A stretch of DNA of 64,000 nt from Thermomonas haemolytica. GTDB taxonomy: Bacteria; Pseudomonadota; Gammaproteobacteria; Xanthomonadales; Xanthomonadaceae. Within the stretch, counting starts at the first letter, position 1. Every line of letters begins with the position of its first letter. The notes under the pieces were generated by a model. That model was not told where the DNA came from and did not search any database. It saw nothing but the letters and a program-made list of their open reading frames with translations. The position numbers and the translations under genes were made by a program. The stretch is from assembly GCF_004346265.1 (NCBI RefSeq), contig NZ_SMAP01000002.1, positions 124,001 to 188,000 of the forward strand, read 5' to 3'. Positions 20,803 to 32,246 of the stretch are shown here, piece after piece.

Positions 20803-21915
20803 TCAGAACAGCATGCCCTGGGGCGACGCTGGCCGCGGCGGCGCGAACAGGTCGCAGCGCAGCGGCGGCAGTGCGCCGTAGCCGAGGCGCCGGCAGGCGG
20901 TGGAAAAGCGCCTTTCCAGCAGGTCCGCCAGCGGCCCGCTGCCGCGCTGGCGGTGGCCGAAGCGGGCGTCGTAATCGCGCCCGCCGTGCATCTGCCGCAG
21001 CAGGCCCATCACCCGCGCCGCGCGATCCGGCACGTGCAGCTGCAGCCACTGCCGCCACAGCGCCTTGAGTTCGTGCGGCAGGCGCAGCAGCACGTAGCCA
21101 GCGGCCTGCGCGCCGGCCTCGCGCGCCGCGGCGAGGATGCGCTCGAGCTCGGCATCGGTCAGCGCCGGGATCACCGGCGCCACCAGCACGCCCACCGGTA
21201 CCCCGGCCTGGCGCAGCGCGGCGATCAGCCGCAGGCGCGCATGCGGGGCCGCGGCGCGCGGTTCCAGCCGCGCCGACAGCCCGTTGTCGAGGGTGGTCAC
21301 CGACACATGCACCTGCACCAGGCCCTCGCGTGCCAGCGCCGCCAGCAGGTCGAGATCGCGCCGCAGCGCGCTGCCCTTGGTGACGATGCTGACCGGATGG
21401 CGCGCCGCCAGCAGCACCTCCAGGCAGGCACGGCTGATCCCGTGGCGGCGCTCGATCGGCTGCCAGCCGTCGGTATTGATCCCCAGCGCGATCGGCGCCG
21501 GCACGTAGCCGGGCCGGGCCAGTTCCGTGCGCAGCACCTCGGCGGCATTGGTCTTGGCGAACAGGCGGGTCTCGAAATCCAGCCCCGGCGACAGGTCGAG
21601 ATAGGCGTGCGAGGGCCGCGCGAAGCAGTAGGCGCAGCCGTGCTCGCAACCGCGGTAGGGGTTGACCGACTGCCGCAGTCCGAGGTCGGGCGACTGGTTG
21701 CGGCTGATCACCCGGCGCGCGCGCTCGACGCGCACCTCGGTGCGCAGCGCCGGCGCGTCCGCCTGCGCGGCGTACACCGACCCCCAGCCATCGTCCTCGG
21801 CGCAGGCCTGCTGGCGCGCGAAGCGACCGGCCAGGTGGCTGGCGGCGCCCCTGCCGTGGATCGGCGCCTGCGCGCGCCCGGCATCGTCATCGCCTGCGAC
21901 AGGTGAAATCTCCAT
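20803..21915 (-). CDS. PA0069/SPL-like family radical SAM protein
   Basis: A 370-residue radical SAM protein. The cluster-binding motif is C-E-H-G-C-A-Y-C (Cys90, Cys94, Cys97), of the CxxxCxxC form. The region NPYRGCEHGCAYCFARPSHA and the segment SIVTKGSALRRDLDLL match the PA0069/Rv2578c group of radical SAM proteins related to spore photoproduct lyase. The function is unknown in the family. It is convergent with the pirin gene and divergent from cls. Confidence 0.9.
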   Translation of the reverse strand: MEISPVAGDDDAGRAQAPIHGRGAASHLAGRFARQQACAEDDGWGSVYAAQADAPALRTEVRVERARRVISRNQSPDLGLRQSVNPYRGCEHGCAYCFARPSHAYLDLSPGLDFETRLFAKTNAAEVLRTELARPGYVPAPIALGINTDGWQPIERRHGISRACLEVLLAARHPVSIVTKGSALRRDLDLLAALAREGLVQVHVSVTTLDNGLSARLEPRAAAPHARLRLIAALRQAGVPVGVLVAPVIPALTDAELERILAAAREAGAQAAGYVLLRLPHELKALWRQWLQLHVPDRAARVMGLLRQMHGGRDYDARFGHRQRGSGPLADLLERRFSTACRRLGYGALPPLRCDLFAPPRPASPQGMLF

Positions 21916-21994
21916 TCGCGCAGCCTACCCTTTGGCGGTCGCACCGCCCGCGACGATCATCCACCCGCCGACGCCCACGTCCAAGGATGCCCCG

Positions 21995-23431
21995 ATGCCC
22001 GGTTTGATCCCCGCCTGGGACGCGCTCTGGGCGGTTCCCCACATCCACGCCTGGCTGCTCGCCGGCTGGCTGCTGTACCTGCTGTGGCTGGGCGGCTGGA
22101 TCGTGCTGCAGAAGCGCGAACCGGTGGCCACCCTGAGCTGGCTGATCAGCCTGGCCGCGCTGCCCTATATCGGGTTCGCGGTGTATTACTTCCTCGGCCC
22201 GCAGCGGATCGTGCGCCACCGCAGGCGCCGCCTGCGCCACCACGCCCGGCTACCCGCCGATTCCACCGGCGGCGATGACAGCGCCGAGCTGCGCACGCTG
22301 GCGCACGCCACCACCGGGCTGGCGCCCAGCACCGCGCGCACCGTGCAGTTGCTGGTGGACGGCGGCAGCAAATATCCGGCCCTGCTGGAGGCCATCGCCC
22401 GGGCGCGCGACCACGTGCACCTGGAGTACTACATCTACCAGCCCGACCGCACCGGCAGCACACTGCGTGATGCCCTGGTCGAGCGCGCGCGCGCCGGGGT
22501 CAAGGTACGCCTGCTGCTGGATGCGGTCGGCTCCAAGCAGGCCGCGCGCCGCTTCTTCGCACCACTGCTGGAAGCCGGCGGCGAGCTGGCCTGGTTCCAT
22601 CCGGTGCGCCCGTGGACGCCGTGGAAGCGGCCATGGATGAACCTGCGCACCCACCGCAAGCTGGTGGTGATCGACGGCCGGGTCGGCTTCCTCGGCGGCA
22701 TCAACATCACCGACGAGGAGGACGAGCGCCTGCGCGAGGACGCCTACCGCGACCTGCACCTGCGGGTGGAGGGCGACATCGTGCGCTCGCTGCAGGAAGT
22801 GTTCGTCGAGGACTGGGCGTACGCTACCGAGCGCGACGATTTCGTCGGCGAGGTGGTGCGCGCGATGCCGCCGCCGCTGCCCGGCCCGGTGCGCGCGCAG
22901 CTGCTGACCTCGGGCCCGGATTCGCCGTGGGAGGCGATCCACCGCATGTACGTGTCGGCCATCCACGTCGCCACCCGGCGGGTGTGGCTGACGACGCCGT
23001 ACTTCGTGCCCGGCGAGGCGGCGATGATGGCGCTGACCTCGGCCGCCCTCGGCGGGCTGGACGTGCGCCTGCTGGTGCCGCGGATCAGCGACAGCCGGTT
23101 GGTGACCTGGTGCGTGCGCTCCTATTACGACGACCTGCTGGCGGCCGGGGTCAAGGTGTACGAATACGGTCCGCGCATGCTGCACAGCAAGGCGCTGCTG
23201 GTGGACGATGGGCTGGCCATCATCGGCAGCGCGAATTTCGACCATCGCAGCTTCCGCCTGAACTTCGAGGCCTCGCTGCTGTTCGAGGACGCCGGCGTCG
23301 CCGCCACGTTGGCGCAGCAGATCGAACGCGAGTTCGCATTCGCGCCGCGGGTGCGCCCCGATCGTCCGCGGCCGCTGTGGCGCGCGCGGCTTCCGGAGGC
23401 GCTGGCGCGCCTGCTGGCCCCGCTGCTTTGA
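21995..23431 (+). CDS. cls: cardiolipin synthase (phospholipase D family)
   Basis: A 478-residue enzyme with two N-terminal membrane helices (about 16-40 and 46-68) and two HKD catalytic motifs: THRKLVVIDGRVGFLGG (His220, Lys222, Asp227) and HSKALLVDDGLAIIGSANFD near residue 395. It condenses phosphatidylglycerol, or PG with PE, to cardiolipin at the inner membrane. The ATG at 21995 was chosen since it begins just before the first membrane helix; upstream in-frame sequence overlaps the divergent radical SAM gene. Confidence 0.93.
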   Translation: MPGLIPAWDALWAVPHIHAWLLAGWLLYLLWLGGWIVLQKREPVATLSWLISLAALPYIGFAVYYFLGPQRIVRHRRRRLRHHARLPADSTGGDDSAELRTLAHATTGLAPSTARTVQLLVDGGSKYPALLEAIARARDHVHLEYYIYQPDRTGSTLRDALVERARAGVKVRLLLDAVGSKQAARRFFAPLLEAGGELAWFHPVRPWTPWKRPWMNLRTHRKLVVIDGRVGFLGGINITDEEDERLREDAYRDLHLRVEGDIVRSLQEVFVEDWAYATERDDFVGEVVRAMPPPLPGPVRAQLLTSGPDSPWEAIHRMYVSAIHVATRRVWLTTPYFVPGEAAMMALTSAALGGLDVRLLVPRISDSRLVTWCVRSYYDDLLAAGVKVYEYGPRMLHSKALLVDDGLAIIGSANFDHRSFRLNFEASLLFEDAGVAATLAQQIEREFAFAPRVRPDRPRPLWRARLPEALARLLAPLL

Positions 23432-23480
23432 CCGCCGGCCGCGCGTACACTGCTCGCCAGTCCACTCCGCGAGGCCGCCC

Positions 23481-23735
23481 ATGCACTGGCTGTTCCTCCT
23501 GCTGGCATTCGCCGCCATGGCGTTCGCCTTCCTCACCCATTCGATGGCGGTGCTGTTGGGCTGCCTGTTGGCGGCGCTGGTGCTGTTCGTGCTGTGGGTG
23601 CTGGGCCTGTACCAGGCGCGGGTAGCGGGCAGCGGGCGCGACGTGTCCGCGATGCTGGATCCGGCGGAGCTGCGCCGCCTGCGCGAGCAGGCGCAGGCGC
23701 GCCGCGACGACGACACCGCCGGCCACGCGCCGTGA
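23481..23735 (+). CDS. small membrane protein between cls and pdxJ
   Basis: An 84-residue protein with two hydrophobic helices (about 2-22 and 25-46) followed by a charged, helical cytoplasmic tail ([16 protein letters not shown]). The stop overlaps the pdxJ GTG start by four bases, so translational coupling is likely. No named family recognised. Confidence 0.75.
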   Translation: MHWLFLLLAFAAMAFAFLTHSMAVLLGCLLAALVLFVLWVLGLYQARVAGSGRDVSAMLDPAELRRLREQAQARRDDDTAGHAP

Positions 23736-24487
23736 CCGCGCTCAGCGTCAACCTCAACAAGATCGCGGTGCTGCGCAATTCGCGCGGTGGCCGCGAGCCG
23801 GACGTGCTGCAGGCCGGCATCGCCTGCCTGGATGCCGGTGCCGACGGCCTCACCGTGCATCCGCGCCCGGACGCACGCCACATCCGCGCGGACGACGTGG
23901 AAGCGCTGGGCGCCCTGTGCCGCCACCGCGCGGTGGAGTTCAACGTCGAGGGCAATCCGTTCGCGCCGCCGCGCCCGGGCTATCCGGGGCTGCTGGCGCT
24001 ATGCGAGGCGGTGCGCCCAGCGCAGGTCACCCTGGTCCCGGACGGCGATGGCCAGCTCACCTCCGACCACGGCTTCGACTTCGCCCGCGACGGTGCCGCG
24101 CTGCGCCCGCTGGTGGCCGCGTTCAAGGCGCTGGGCTGCCGGGTAAGCGTGTTCGTGGATGTCGGCGACCCAGATGTCGCGCAGGCCGCCGCTTGTGGTG
24201 CCGACCGGGTGGAGCTGTACACCGGCCCGTACGCCGAGGCCTTCGCCGCCGGCACCCCGCAGGCCGCCCTGGCCGCTGCGGCGGCGACCGCGCGCCTGGC
24301 GCAGGCCGCGGGCCTCGGGGTCAATGCCGGGCACGACCTCAACCAGGCCAACTTGCCGGCGTTCCTGGCCGCGGTGCCCGGCGTGCTGGAAGTGTCGATC
24401 GGGCACGCCCTGATCGGCGAGGCGCTGTATGCCGGCCTGGCGCCGACCGTGCGCGCCTACCGCGCCCTGGTGCGCGCCGCCGCCTGA
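23732..24487 (+). CDS. pdxJ: pyridoxine 5'-phosphate synthase
   Basis: A 251-residue TIM-barrel enzyme that joins 3-amino-2-oxopropyl phosphate and deoxyxylulose 5-phosphate to give pyridoxine 5'-phosphate. Recognised segments are [65 protein letters not shown] and [13 protein letters not shown]. The GTG start overlaps the previous gene's stop. In Xanthomonas pdxJ also lies next to exbD2, which supports the family placement of the organism. Confidence 0.96.
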   Translation: MTALSVNLNKIAVLRNSRGGREPDVLQAGIACLDAGADGLTVHPRPDARHIRADDVEALGALCRHRAVEFNVEGNPFAPPRPGYPGLLALCEAVRPAQVTLVPDGDGQLTSDHGFDFARDGAALRPLVAAFKALGCRVSVFVDVGDPDVAQAAACGADRVELYTGPYAEAFAAGTPQAALAAAAATARLAQAAGLGVNAGHDLNQANLPAFLAAVPGVLEVSIGHALIGEALYAGLAPTVRAYRALVRAAA

Positions 24488-24598
24488 GCCCGATTTCCGG
24501 CGCCATCCAGAGTCCCGCCCCACTTCTATTGATTGCAGTGCGCCTGCAGGCGCACCTCAAGACGCCATCGGCGCACGGTATCGCCTCCTGATCGCGCA

Positions 24599-24628
24599 CA
24601 AAAAAAACGCCGCCCGAAGGCGGCGTTT
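24599..24628. terminator. terminator between pdxJ and the exbD genes (mainly minus strand)
   Basis: Stem ACGCCGCC (24607-24614) and GGCGGCGT (24619-24626) with loop CGAA. The run of A residues at 24600-24607 reads as a U run on the minus strand, so it is a strong terminator for the exbD operon. On the plus strand the tail is only TTCGTC, but it may also stop pdxJ transcription. Confidence 0.85.
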
Positions 24629-24690
24629 CGTCATCCACGACGTGCTCCGCAAGACCGGAGCAGGGAAATCTTCAACGTATTGCGGATGGA

Positions 24691-25104
24691 TCAGTTCTGG
24701 ACGAAGCCGATCTTGACCATCTCGGCGTTCTTGGCTGCGGTCAGCACCTTCGCCAGCACGCCGTATTCGGCCTGGTCGTTGGTGTCGATCTGCAGCTCCG
24801 GCTGGTTGGTCGGGTCGCGCGCCACTTCTTCCATCATGCGCTTCTGCAACTCGCCCACCGCGGCCGGGGAATCGTTCCAGAACACCTGGCCCGAGGCATC
24901 GATGCGCAGGCGGATCGGATCCGGCGGCTCCTTCGGGTTCTCCGGCGGCTTGTCCGTCTTCTGCGGCAGGTCCACGTCCACCGGGATGGACTGGATCGGC
25001 ATGGTCACCATGAAGATGATCAGCAGCACCAGCATCACGTCCACCAGCGGAGTGACGTTGATGTCGGCCATCGGGCCGCCAGACTTGTTGGTCGAAAAGG
25101 CCAT
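24691..25104 (-). CDS. exbD: ExbD biopolymer transport protein (second copy)
   Basis: A 137-residue inner-membrane protein with one N-terminal helix bearing the conserved aspartate in [17 protein letters not shown], then a periplasmic domain. ExbD with ExbB uses the proton motive force to energise TonB. It follows the first exbD by 12 bases and has a good ribosome binding site (AAGGAG). It is the last gene of the operon. The two ExbD copies differ mainly in the periplasmic part, for example [13 protein letters not shown] here. In Xanthomonas the second exbD is needed only for some TonB substrates (established knowledge, not visible here). Confidence 0.93.
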   Translation of the reverse strand: MAFSTNKSGGPMADINVTPLVDVMLVLLIIFMVTMPIQSIPVDVDLPQKTDKPPENPKEPPDPIRLRIDASGQVFWNDSPAAVGELQKRMMEEVARDPTNQPELQIDTNDQAEYGVLAKVLTAAKNAEMVKIGFVQN

Positions 25105-25116
25105 CGTGCGTTCTCC

Positions 25117-25548
25117 TTACTGGCCCTTCTTCGGCGGCGTGGTGACGAAGCCGACCTTGGCGATACCCTGCTGCTGGGCGATCTTCACCACGTCGTTGAT
25201 CAGCCCGTAGTGGGTGGTCTTGTCGGCGCGGATCTGCACCGGCGGCTGCGGGGTCTTCTGCGCCTCCACCGACAGGCGGCTTTCGATCGCCGCCTTGGTG
25301 GAAGGCTCATCGTTGAGGAACAGTTCGCCCGCATCGGTCACCGTGATGGTGACCGGCGGCACCTGCTGTTTCTCTTCCTTCTTCTTCTCGACCGTCGCTT
25401 CCGGCAGCGCCACCTTGACCTTGTGGTTCATCAGCGGCGTGGTGATCATGAAGATGATCAGCAGCACCAGCATCACGTCCACCAGGGGCGTGACGTTGAT
25501 TTCCGCCATCGGCGCGCCGTCTTCCTTATTGCCTACACTCGCACCCAT
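25117..25548 (-). CDS. exbD: ExbD biopolymer transport protein (first copy)
   Basis: A 143-residue ExbD with N-terminal membrane helix and conserved aspartate in [20 protein letters not shown], and a periplasmic domain that contains a lysine/glutamate-rich segment (EATVEKKKEEKQQV). It is 35 bases after exbB on the same strand and forms the motor with ExbB and TonB. Confidence 0.94.
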   Translation of the reverse strand: MGASVGNKEDGAPMAEINVTPLVDVMLVLLIIFMITTPLMNHKVKVALPEATVEKKKEEKQQVPPVTITVTDAGELFLNDEPSTKAAIESRLSVEAQKTPQPPVQIRADKTTHYGLINDVVKIAQQQGIAKVGFVTTPPKKGQ

Positions 25549-25583
25549 GGTCCGTGGCCTCCGTCAGGTTCCGGTCGATCCGA

Positions 25584-26342
25584 TCAGCGCTTGCCGGCCG
25601 CTTCGCCGACGCGCGAGCCGGTGGCGAAGAAGTCGTGCAGGTCGTGCGCGAAGGTGTCGAACTGGTTGTTCGTCACGCGGTTGAAGCGCACGAAGGCGTT
25701 GTAGGCCAGCAGCGCCGGGATCGCGGCGAACAGACCAATCGCGGTCATGATCAGCGCCTCGCCCACCGGGCCGGCCACCGCCGAGATCGAGGCGTCGCCC
25801 GAGGAACCGATCTTGATCAGCGCGTGGTAGATGCCCCACACGGTGCCGAGCAGGCCGACGAACGGCGCCGACGAACCCACGGTGGCCAGCACGGTCAGGC
25901 CGTCTTCCAGGTTCAGCGACTCGCGGGTCACGGCCTGGCGCAGCGCGCGGTCCACGAACTCGGAACGGTTGAGGGTCTCGGCCAGACGCGAGCCGTCCTG
26001 GCGCGAGTGGTGGGCCGCGGCCTGGGCGGCGTCCAGCGCGATCTTGGAGAACGGCTCGGACTTCGGCTGCTCTTCCATGAAGCGGATGGCGTCCTGCGCG
26101 TTCGGGGTTTCCCAGAACGTGTCGACGACGCGGTCAGCACGCGCACGCAGGCGCATGTTCTTGATGAAGTTGATGATGATCCAGTACCAGGACATCACCG
26201 ACATGATGGACAGCGTCAGGAAGACGGCCCAGCCGACCGCGTCGAAGCCCTGGATCAGATGGTCGAAGCCCATCTGCTGCAGCGCGGCGGCGTTGTTGCC
26301 TCCGGCGGCGGCAGGTGCGGCGGCAGCAGTTTCTTGCAACAT
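25584..26342 (-). CDS. exbB: ExbB / MotA-TolQ-ExbB proton channel protein
   Basis: A 252-residue protein with three membrane helices: an N-terminal one (GWAVFLTLSIMSVMSWYWI) and the paired helices 2 and 3 (APFVGLLGTVWGIYHAL and ALIMTAIGLFAAIPALLAYN) with a cytoplasmic loop between helices 1 and 2. It is the pentameric proton channel of the TonB system. The preceding Ala-rich N-terminal segment (AAAAPAAAGGNN) is periplasmic. The gap to tonB carries a 10-bp tandem repeat. Confidence 0.95.
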   Translation of the reverse strand: MLQETAAAAPAAAGGNNAAALQQMGFDHLIQGFDAVGWAVFLTLSIMSVMSWYWIIINFIKNMRLRARADRVVDTFWETPNAQDAIRFMEEQPKSEPFSKIALDAAQAAAHHSRQDGSRLAETLNRSEFVDRALRQAVTRESLNLEDGLTVLATVGSSAPFVGLLGTVWGIYHALIKIGSSGDASISAVAGPVGEALIMTAIGLFAAIPALLAYNAFVRFNRVTNNQFDTFAHDLHDFFATGSRVGEAAGKR

Positions 26343-26370
26343 ACGCTTACCTTTTGATGTCGTGGATGAG

Positions 26371-26413
26371 GGTGGAACGAAAAGGTGGAACGGGGTGGAA
26401 CGGGGTAGAACGG
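26371..26413. repeat. 10-bp tandem repeat in the tonB-exbB gap
   Basis: Three consecutive units GGTGGAACGG, GGTGGAACGG, GGTAGAACGG (26384-26413), with a fourth related unit GGTGGAACGA at 26371-26380 separated by three A residues. They lie between the tonB stop and the exbB start, so transcripts of the operon carry this repeat. Confidence 0.7.
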
Positions 26414-26429
26414 ACTGCGTGTGAACGGC

Positions 26430-27104
<675 letters not shown>

Positions 27105-27255
27105 GCGCACGGCTCTGGTGTGGGGGGCCCCGGGCATCGGCACCGGGGCGTCATCTGAGCGGCTTGTGGGCCGCAGGAATCCCGTAGTCTATACCAATCG
27201 CGGCGACTTGTTCCAAGCCCCGACGCTGGCGTATGTAAAAAATGCGCGCAGCGTC

Positions 27256-28374
27256 TCAACGCGCCAGGATGCGGTTGGCGTCCTCGGGTTTTTTCACGCC
27301 CTTGGCCAGCGCCTGCTTGGCCGCCTCCTTCGCCTCCGCCTTCTTGCCCGTGTAGTCCAGCACCTTGGCCAGGTTGAGATAGGCCTCGCCATCGGCGGCC
27401 ATCGGCGCGGCACGCCTGTACATCTCGACCGCCAGCGGCATGTTGTCGTTCGCGTAGGCGGTCTGCGCCAGGATCTGGTAGTCGCGGGCCAGATCCGGAC
27501 CGGGTTGCAGGATGCCCTTGGCCACGCCGTCTTCGATCACCTTCTGCGCCTCGGCCCACTTGCCGGCATTCATGTACCCAATGTAGAGCGCGCGCAACTC
27601 ACGCGGATCGGTCAGCATGCCGCGCTTGTAGGCATCCCCGAGCAGCGCGTTTGCCTCGTCGAATTTCTCGGCGCTCTGCAGCACCGAGACCGCGTTCATC
27701 AGCATCCGCTTGTCGTCCGGCTTCTGCGCGAACAGCCGCTTGTAGATCGCTGCAGCCTCGTCGTAGCGATCCAGATTGGCCAGGATGGAAGCCCGCAGGG
27801 ACAGATGCTCGGGCTTCTCGGATTTGGTTTCCGCCAGGAATCGATCGACGGTCGCGAGCGCATCGGCGTACTTGCCCTCGCCGTACTGGGTCGCGGCCAG
27901 GTTGTACATCGTGGCGTAATGACTGTCGTTGTCGAGACCGTTCTCTGCAATGGCCTTGGCAAAGTACTCCGCGGCCTTGGCCTGATCATCCATGCTCGCG
28001 GCGGCATTGCCGGCCATCGAGTAAGCGAAGGACTTGTCGTAGGCGTTCGCCCCGGACATGCCGGCGATCTCCTCGGCCTTGGCGATCACGCCTGCCCAAT
28101 CGTCCTTTTCATAGCGTTCCTGCATGGCCTGCAGCTGCTTGATCACCTTCGGCGACGCCTTGGCATCGGGCGACTGGCGGGTTGCATTGGGGTAATCAGG
28201 GGCCTTGGCTTCGGCCTTCGCCGTCGTCTTGCCCTTGCCCAGCTCGGCTTCGCGGCGGGCACGCTCCTCGCGCATGCTCGACTGCGGATCTGCGTGCACC
28301 ATGGGCGCCAGCGTCAGCGCACCCAGCGCGACGGACAGGGCGATCACGAGCGGTTGACGGGACATCTGCGGCAT
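27256..28374 (-). CDS. periplasmic tetratricopeptide-repeat protein upstream of tonB
   Basis: A 372-residue exported protein. A signal peptide (IALSVALGALTLAPMVHA) is followed by a basic/charged stretch and about seven TPR-like helix pairs, for example SFAYSMAGNAAASMDDQAKA and DYQILAQTAYANDNMPLAVE. The ATG at 28374 has a GAGG ribosome binding site. It lies about 150 bases upstream of tonB on the same strand. In Xanthomonadaceae a TPR protein often sits by the tonB cluster, but its role is not known to me; a scaffold function in the envelope is inference. Confidence 0.8.
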   Translation of the reverse strand: MPQMSRQPLVIALSVALGALTLAPMVHADPQSSMREERARREAELGKGKTTAKAEAKAPDYPNATRQSPDAKASPKVIKQLQAMQERYEKDDWAGVIAKAEEIAGMSGANAYDKSFAYSMAGNAAASMDDQAKAAEYFAKAIAENGLDNDSHYATMYNLAATQYGEGKYADALATVDRFLAETKSEKPEHLSLRASILANLDRYDEAAAIYKRLFAQKPDDKRMLMNAVSVLQSAEKFDEANALLGDAYKRGMLTDPRELRALYIGYMNAGKWAEAQKVIEDGVAKGILQPGPDLARDYQILAQTAYANDNMPLAVEMYRRAAPMAADGEAYLNLAKVLDYTGKKAEAKEAAKQALAKGVKKPEDANRILAR

Positions 28375-28489
28375 GGGGCACCTCGGGAGATAGTGGGGCC
28401 GCGCCGGGCGCGGCATACGGAAAACCTAGCAAAACGCGCGTGAACGGACGTGTGCCGGATGGCCTGCCGGAACACCGCGCGGCGGGGCG

Positions 28490-31000
<2,511 letters not shown>

Positions 31001-31063
31001 CTATAGGAACCGGCAGTATAGCCGACCCTGCCGCCCGCCACGCCGGCGGGCCGGGCCCGAACT

Positions 31064-32158
31064 TCAGGCGGCGCCGGGCAACGGCCCGGACACCGTCCCA
31101 TGTTCCACGTGGAACAGTGCCGCCGGGAGGTCGGCCAGCGGCCAGCCCGCCGGCCGCTCGGTTCCAGTCACCAGCACCTGGGCCCCGGTATCGGCCAGCA
31201 GGGCCAGCACTCGCCGCTGGTGCTGTCGGTCCAGCTCCGAGCCCAGATCGTCCAGCTGCAGCAGCGGCCAAGCCCCGCGGGATTCGGCCAGATGCGCGGC
31301 CTGCGCCAGCAGCAGCGCGAGCGCCAGCTGCTTGGCCTGCCCGCGCGACAGCCCGTCGCGCCCCGGCAGCGATTGCAGGACGAAGCGCAGGTCGGCCCGG
31401 TGCGGCCCCAGCGTGGTATGCCCCAGCGCCAGGTCGCGCTCGCGCGACAGCAGCAGGGCATCCGCCAGCCCCAGCTCCTGCCGCTTCCAGCCTGGCTGCA
31501 GGCCCAGTTCGATACTGCCGGCGGCCGGCAGTAGCAGCGGCAGCATGCGCGCCAGATGCGGCTGCAATCCCGCGACGTAGGCCTGGCGGAGGCCGGTGAT
31601 GGCTTCCCCGGCCTGCGCCAGCTCATGCTCCCAGGCCTCCAGCGACGCCCCCCCGCCCTGCCGCAGCAGGCTGTTGCGCTGCTTGAGCGCGCGGGCATAA
31701 CGCCGCCACTGCGGAAGGAAGCCATGTTCCACGTGGAACATGCCCCAATCGAGATAGCGGCGGCGCACCTCGCTGCTGCCATCGACCAGCGCATGGCTGC
31801 CCGGCTCGAAGGTCACCACCGCCAGGGCTTCGCACAGCGCGCCCAGCTGGGCCACGTCCTGCCCGTCCAGGCGCGCCTGCCAGGCATTGCCGGTGTGCCG
31901 CAGCCCGGCGCGGCGCGGCGCCCCCTGTGCATCCTCCCATTCCACGTAGACCTGCAGCGCCGGCGCGCCCTGCCGGATCAGGCCGTCGCGGACCCGGCCG
32001 CGGAAGCTGCGGGCATGCGCCAGCAGGTGCAGGGCCTCGAGCAGGCTGGTCTTGCCGCTGCCATTGTCGCCGGTGATGAGGTTGAATCCCGGCTGCGGCG
32101 CGAAGCGGGCGTCATCGAACCGGCGTAGGCCCTCCACGCGCAGCTGGCGGATCAGCAT
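31064..32158 (-). CDS. recF: DNA replication and repair protein RecF
   Basis: A 364-residue SMC-like ATPase. Walker A GDNGSGKTSLLEALH is near residue 30, the signature region is LSRGQAKQLALALLLAQAAHL, and Walker B is LLQLDDLGSELD. RecF with RecO and RecR loads RecA at gapped DNA. Two parS palindromes lie within the gene (31101-31116 and 31725-31740), each encoding FHVEH in this frame. It is 88 bases downstream of dnaN, separated by a terminator-like hairpin. Confidence 0.96.
   Translation of the reverse strand: MLIRQLRVEGLRRFDDARFAPQPGFNLITGDNGSGKTSLLEALHLLAHARSFRGRVRDGLIRQGAPALQVYVEWEDAQGAPRRAGLRHTGNAWQARLDGQDVAQLGALCEALAVVTFEPGSHALVDGSSEVRRRYLDWGMFHVEHGFLPQWRRYARALKQRNSLLRQGGGASLEAWEHELAQAGEAITGLRQAYVAGLQPHLARMLPLLLPAAGSIELGLQPGWKRQELGLADALLLSRERDLALGHTTLGPHRADLRFVLQSLPGRDGLSRGQAKQLALALLLAQAAHLAESRGAWPLLQLDDLGSELDRQHQRRVLALLADTGAQVLVTGTERPAGWPLADLPAALFHVEHGTVSGPLPGAA
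31101..31116. promoter_or_regulatory. parS site (in recF 3' end)
   Basis: TGTTCCACGTGGAACA, a perfect 16-bp palindrome matching the ParB-binding parS consensus used near bacterial origins. Here it lies in the recF coding sequence. Confidence 0.85.
31725..31740. promoter_or_regulatory. parS site (within recF)
   Basis: A second perfect copy of the 16-bp palindrome TGTTCCACGTGGAACA, inside the recF gene, 624 bases from the first. Same frame meaning (FHVEH in RecF). Confidence 0.85.
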
Positions 32159-32188
32159 GGCGTGCCCGGGCGACGGGCATCAAAACGG

Positions 32189-32214
32189 CGACGCCCGGTC
32201 GAAGCCGGGCGTCG
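32189..32214 (-). terminator. terminator-like hairpin between dnaN and recF
   Basis: A 10-bp stem, CGACGCCCGG (32189-32198) and CCGGGCGTCG (32205-32214), with loop TCGAAG. On the minus strand it is followed by CCGTTTTGATG, a short T run. It may attenuate dnaN transcription before recF. Confidence 0.6.
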
Positions 32215-32221
32215 GAAGCCA

Positions 32222-32237
32222 AGTTCCACGTGGAACA
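32222..32237. promoter_or_regulatory. parS-like site in the dnaN-recF gap
   Basis: AGTTCCACGTGGAACA, 15 of 16 matches to the two perfect parS copies in recF. It lies 10 bases below the dnaN stop codon (minus-strand downstream). Confidence 0.8.
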
Positions 32238-32246
32238 CGTGCAGCA

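Noticed and set aside
23428-23451. TTGACC and TACACT as a promoter for the small membrane protein and pdxJ
   Set aside because: The spacing is only 12 bases, too short for a sigma-70 promoter.
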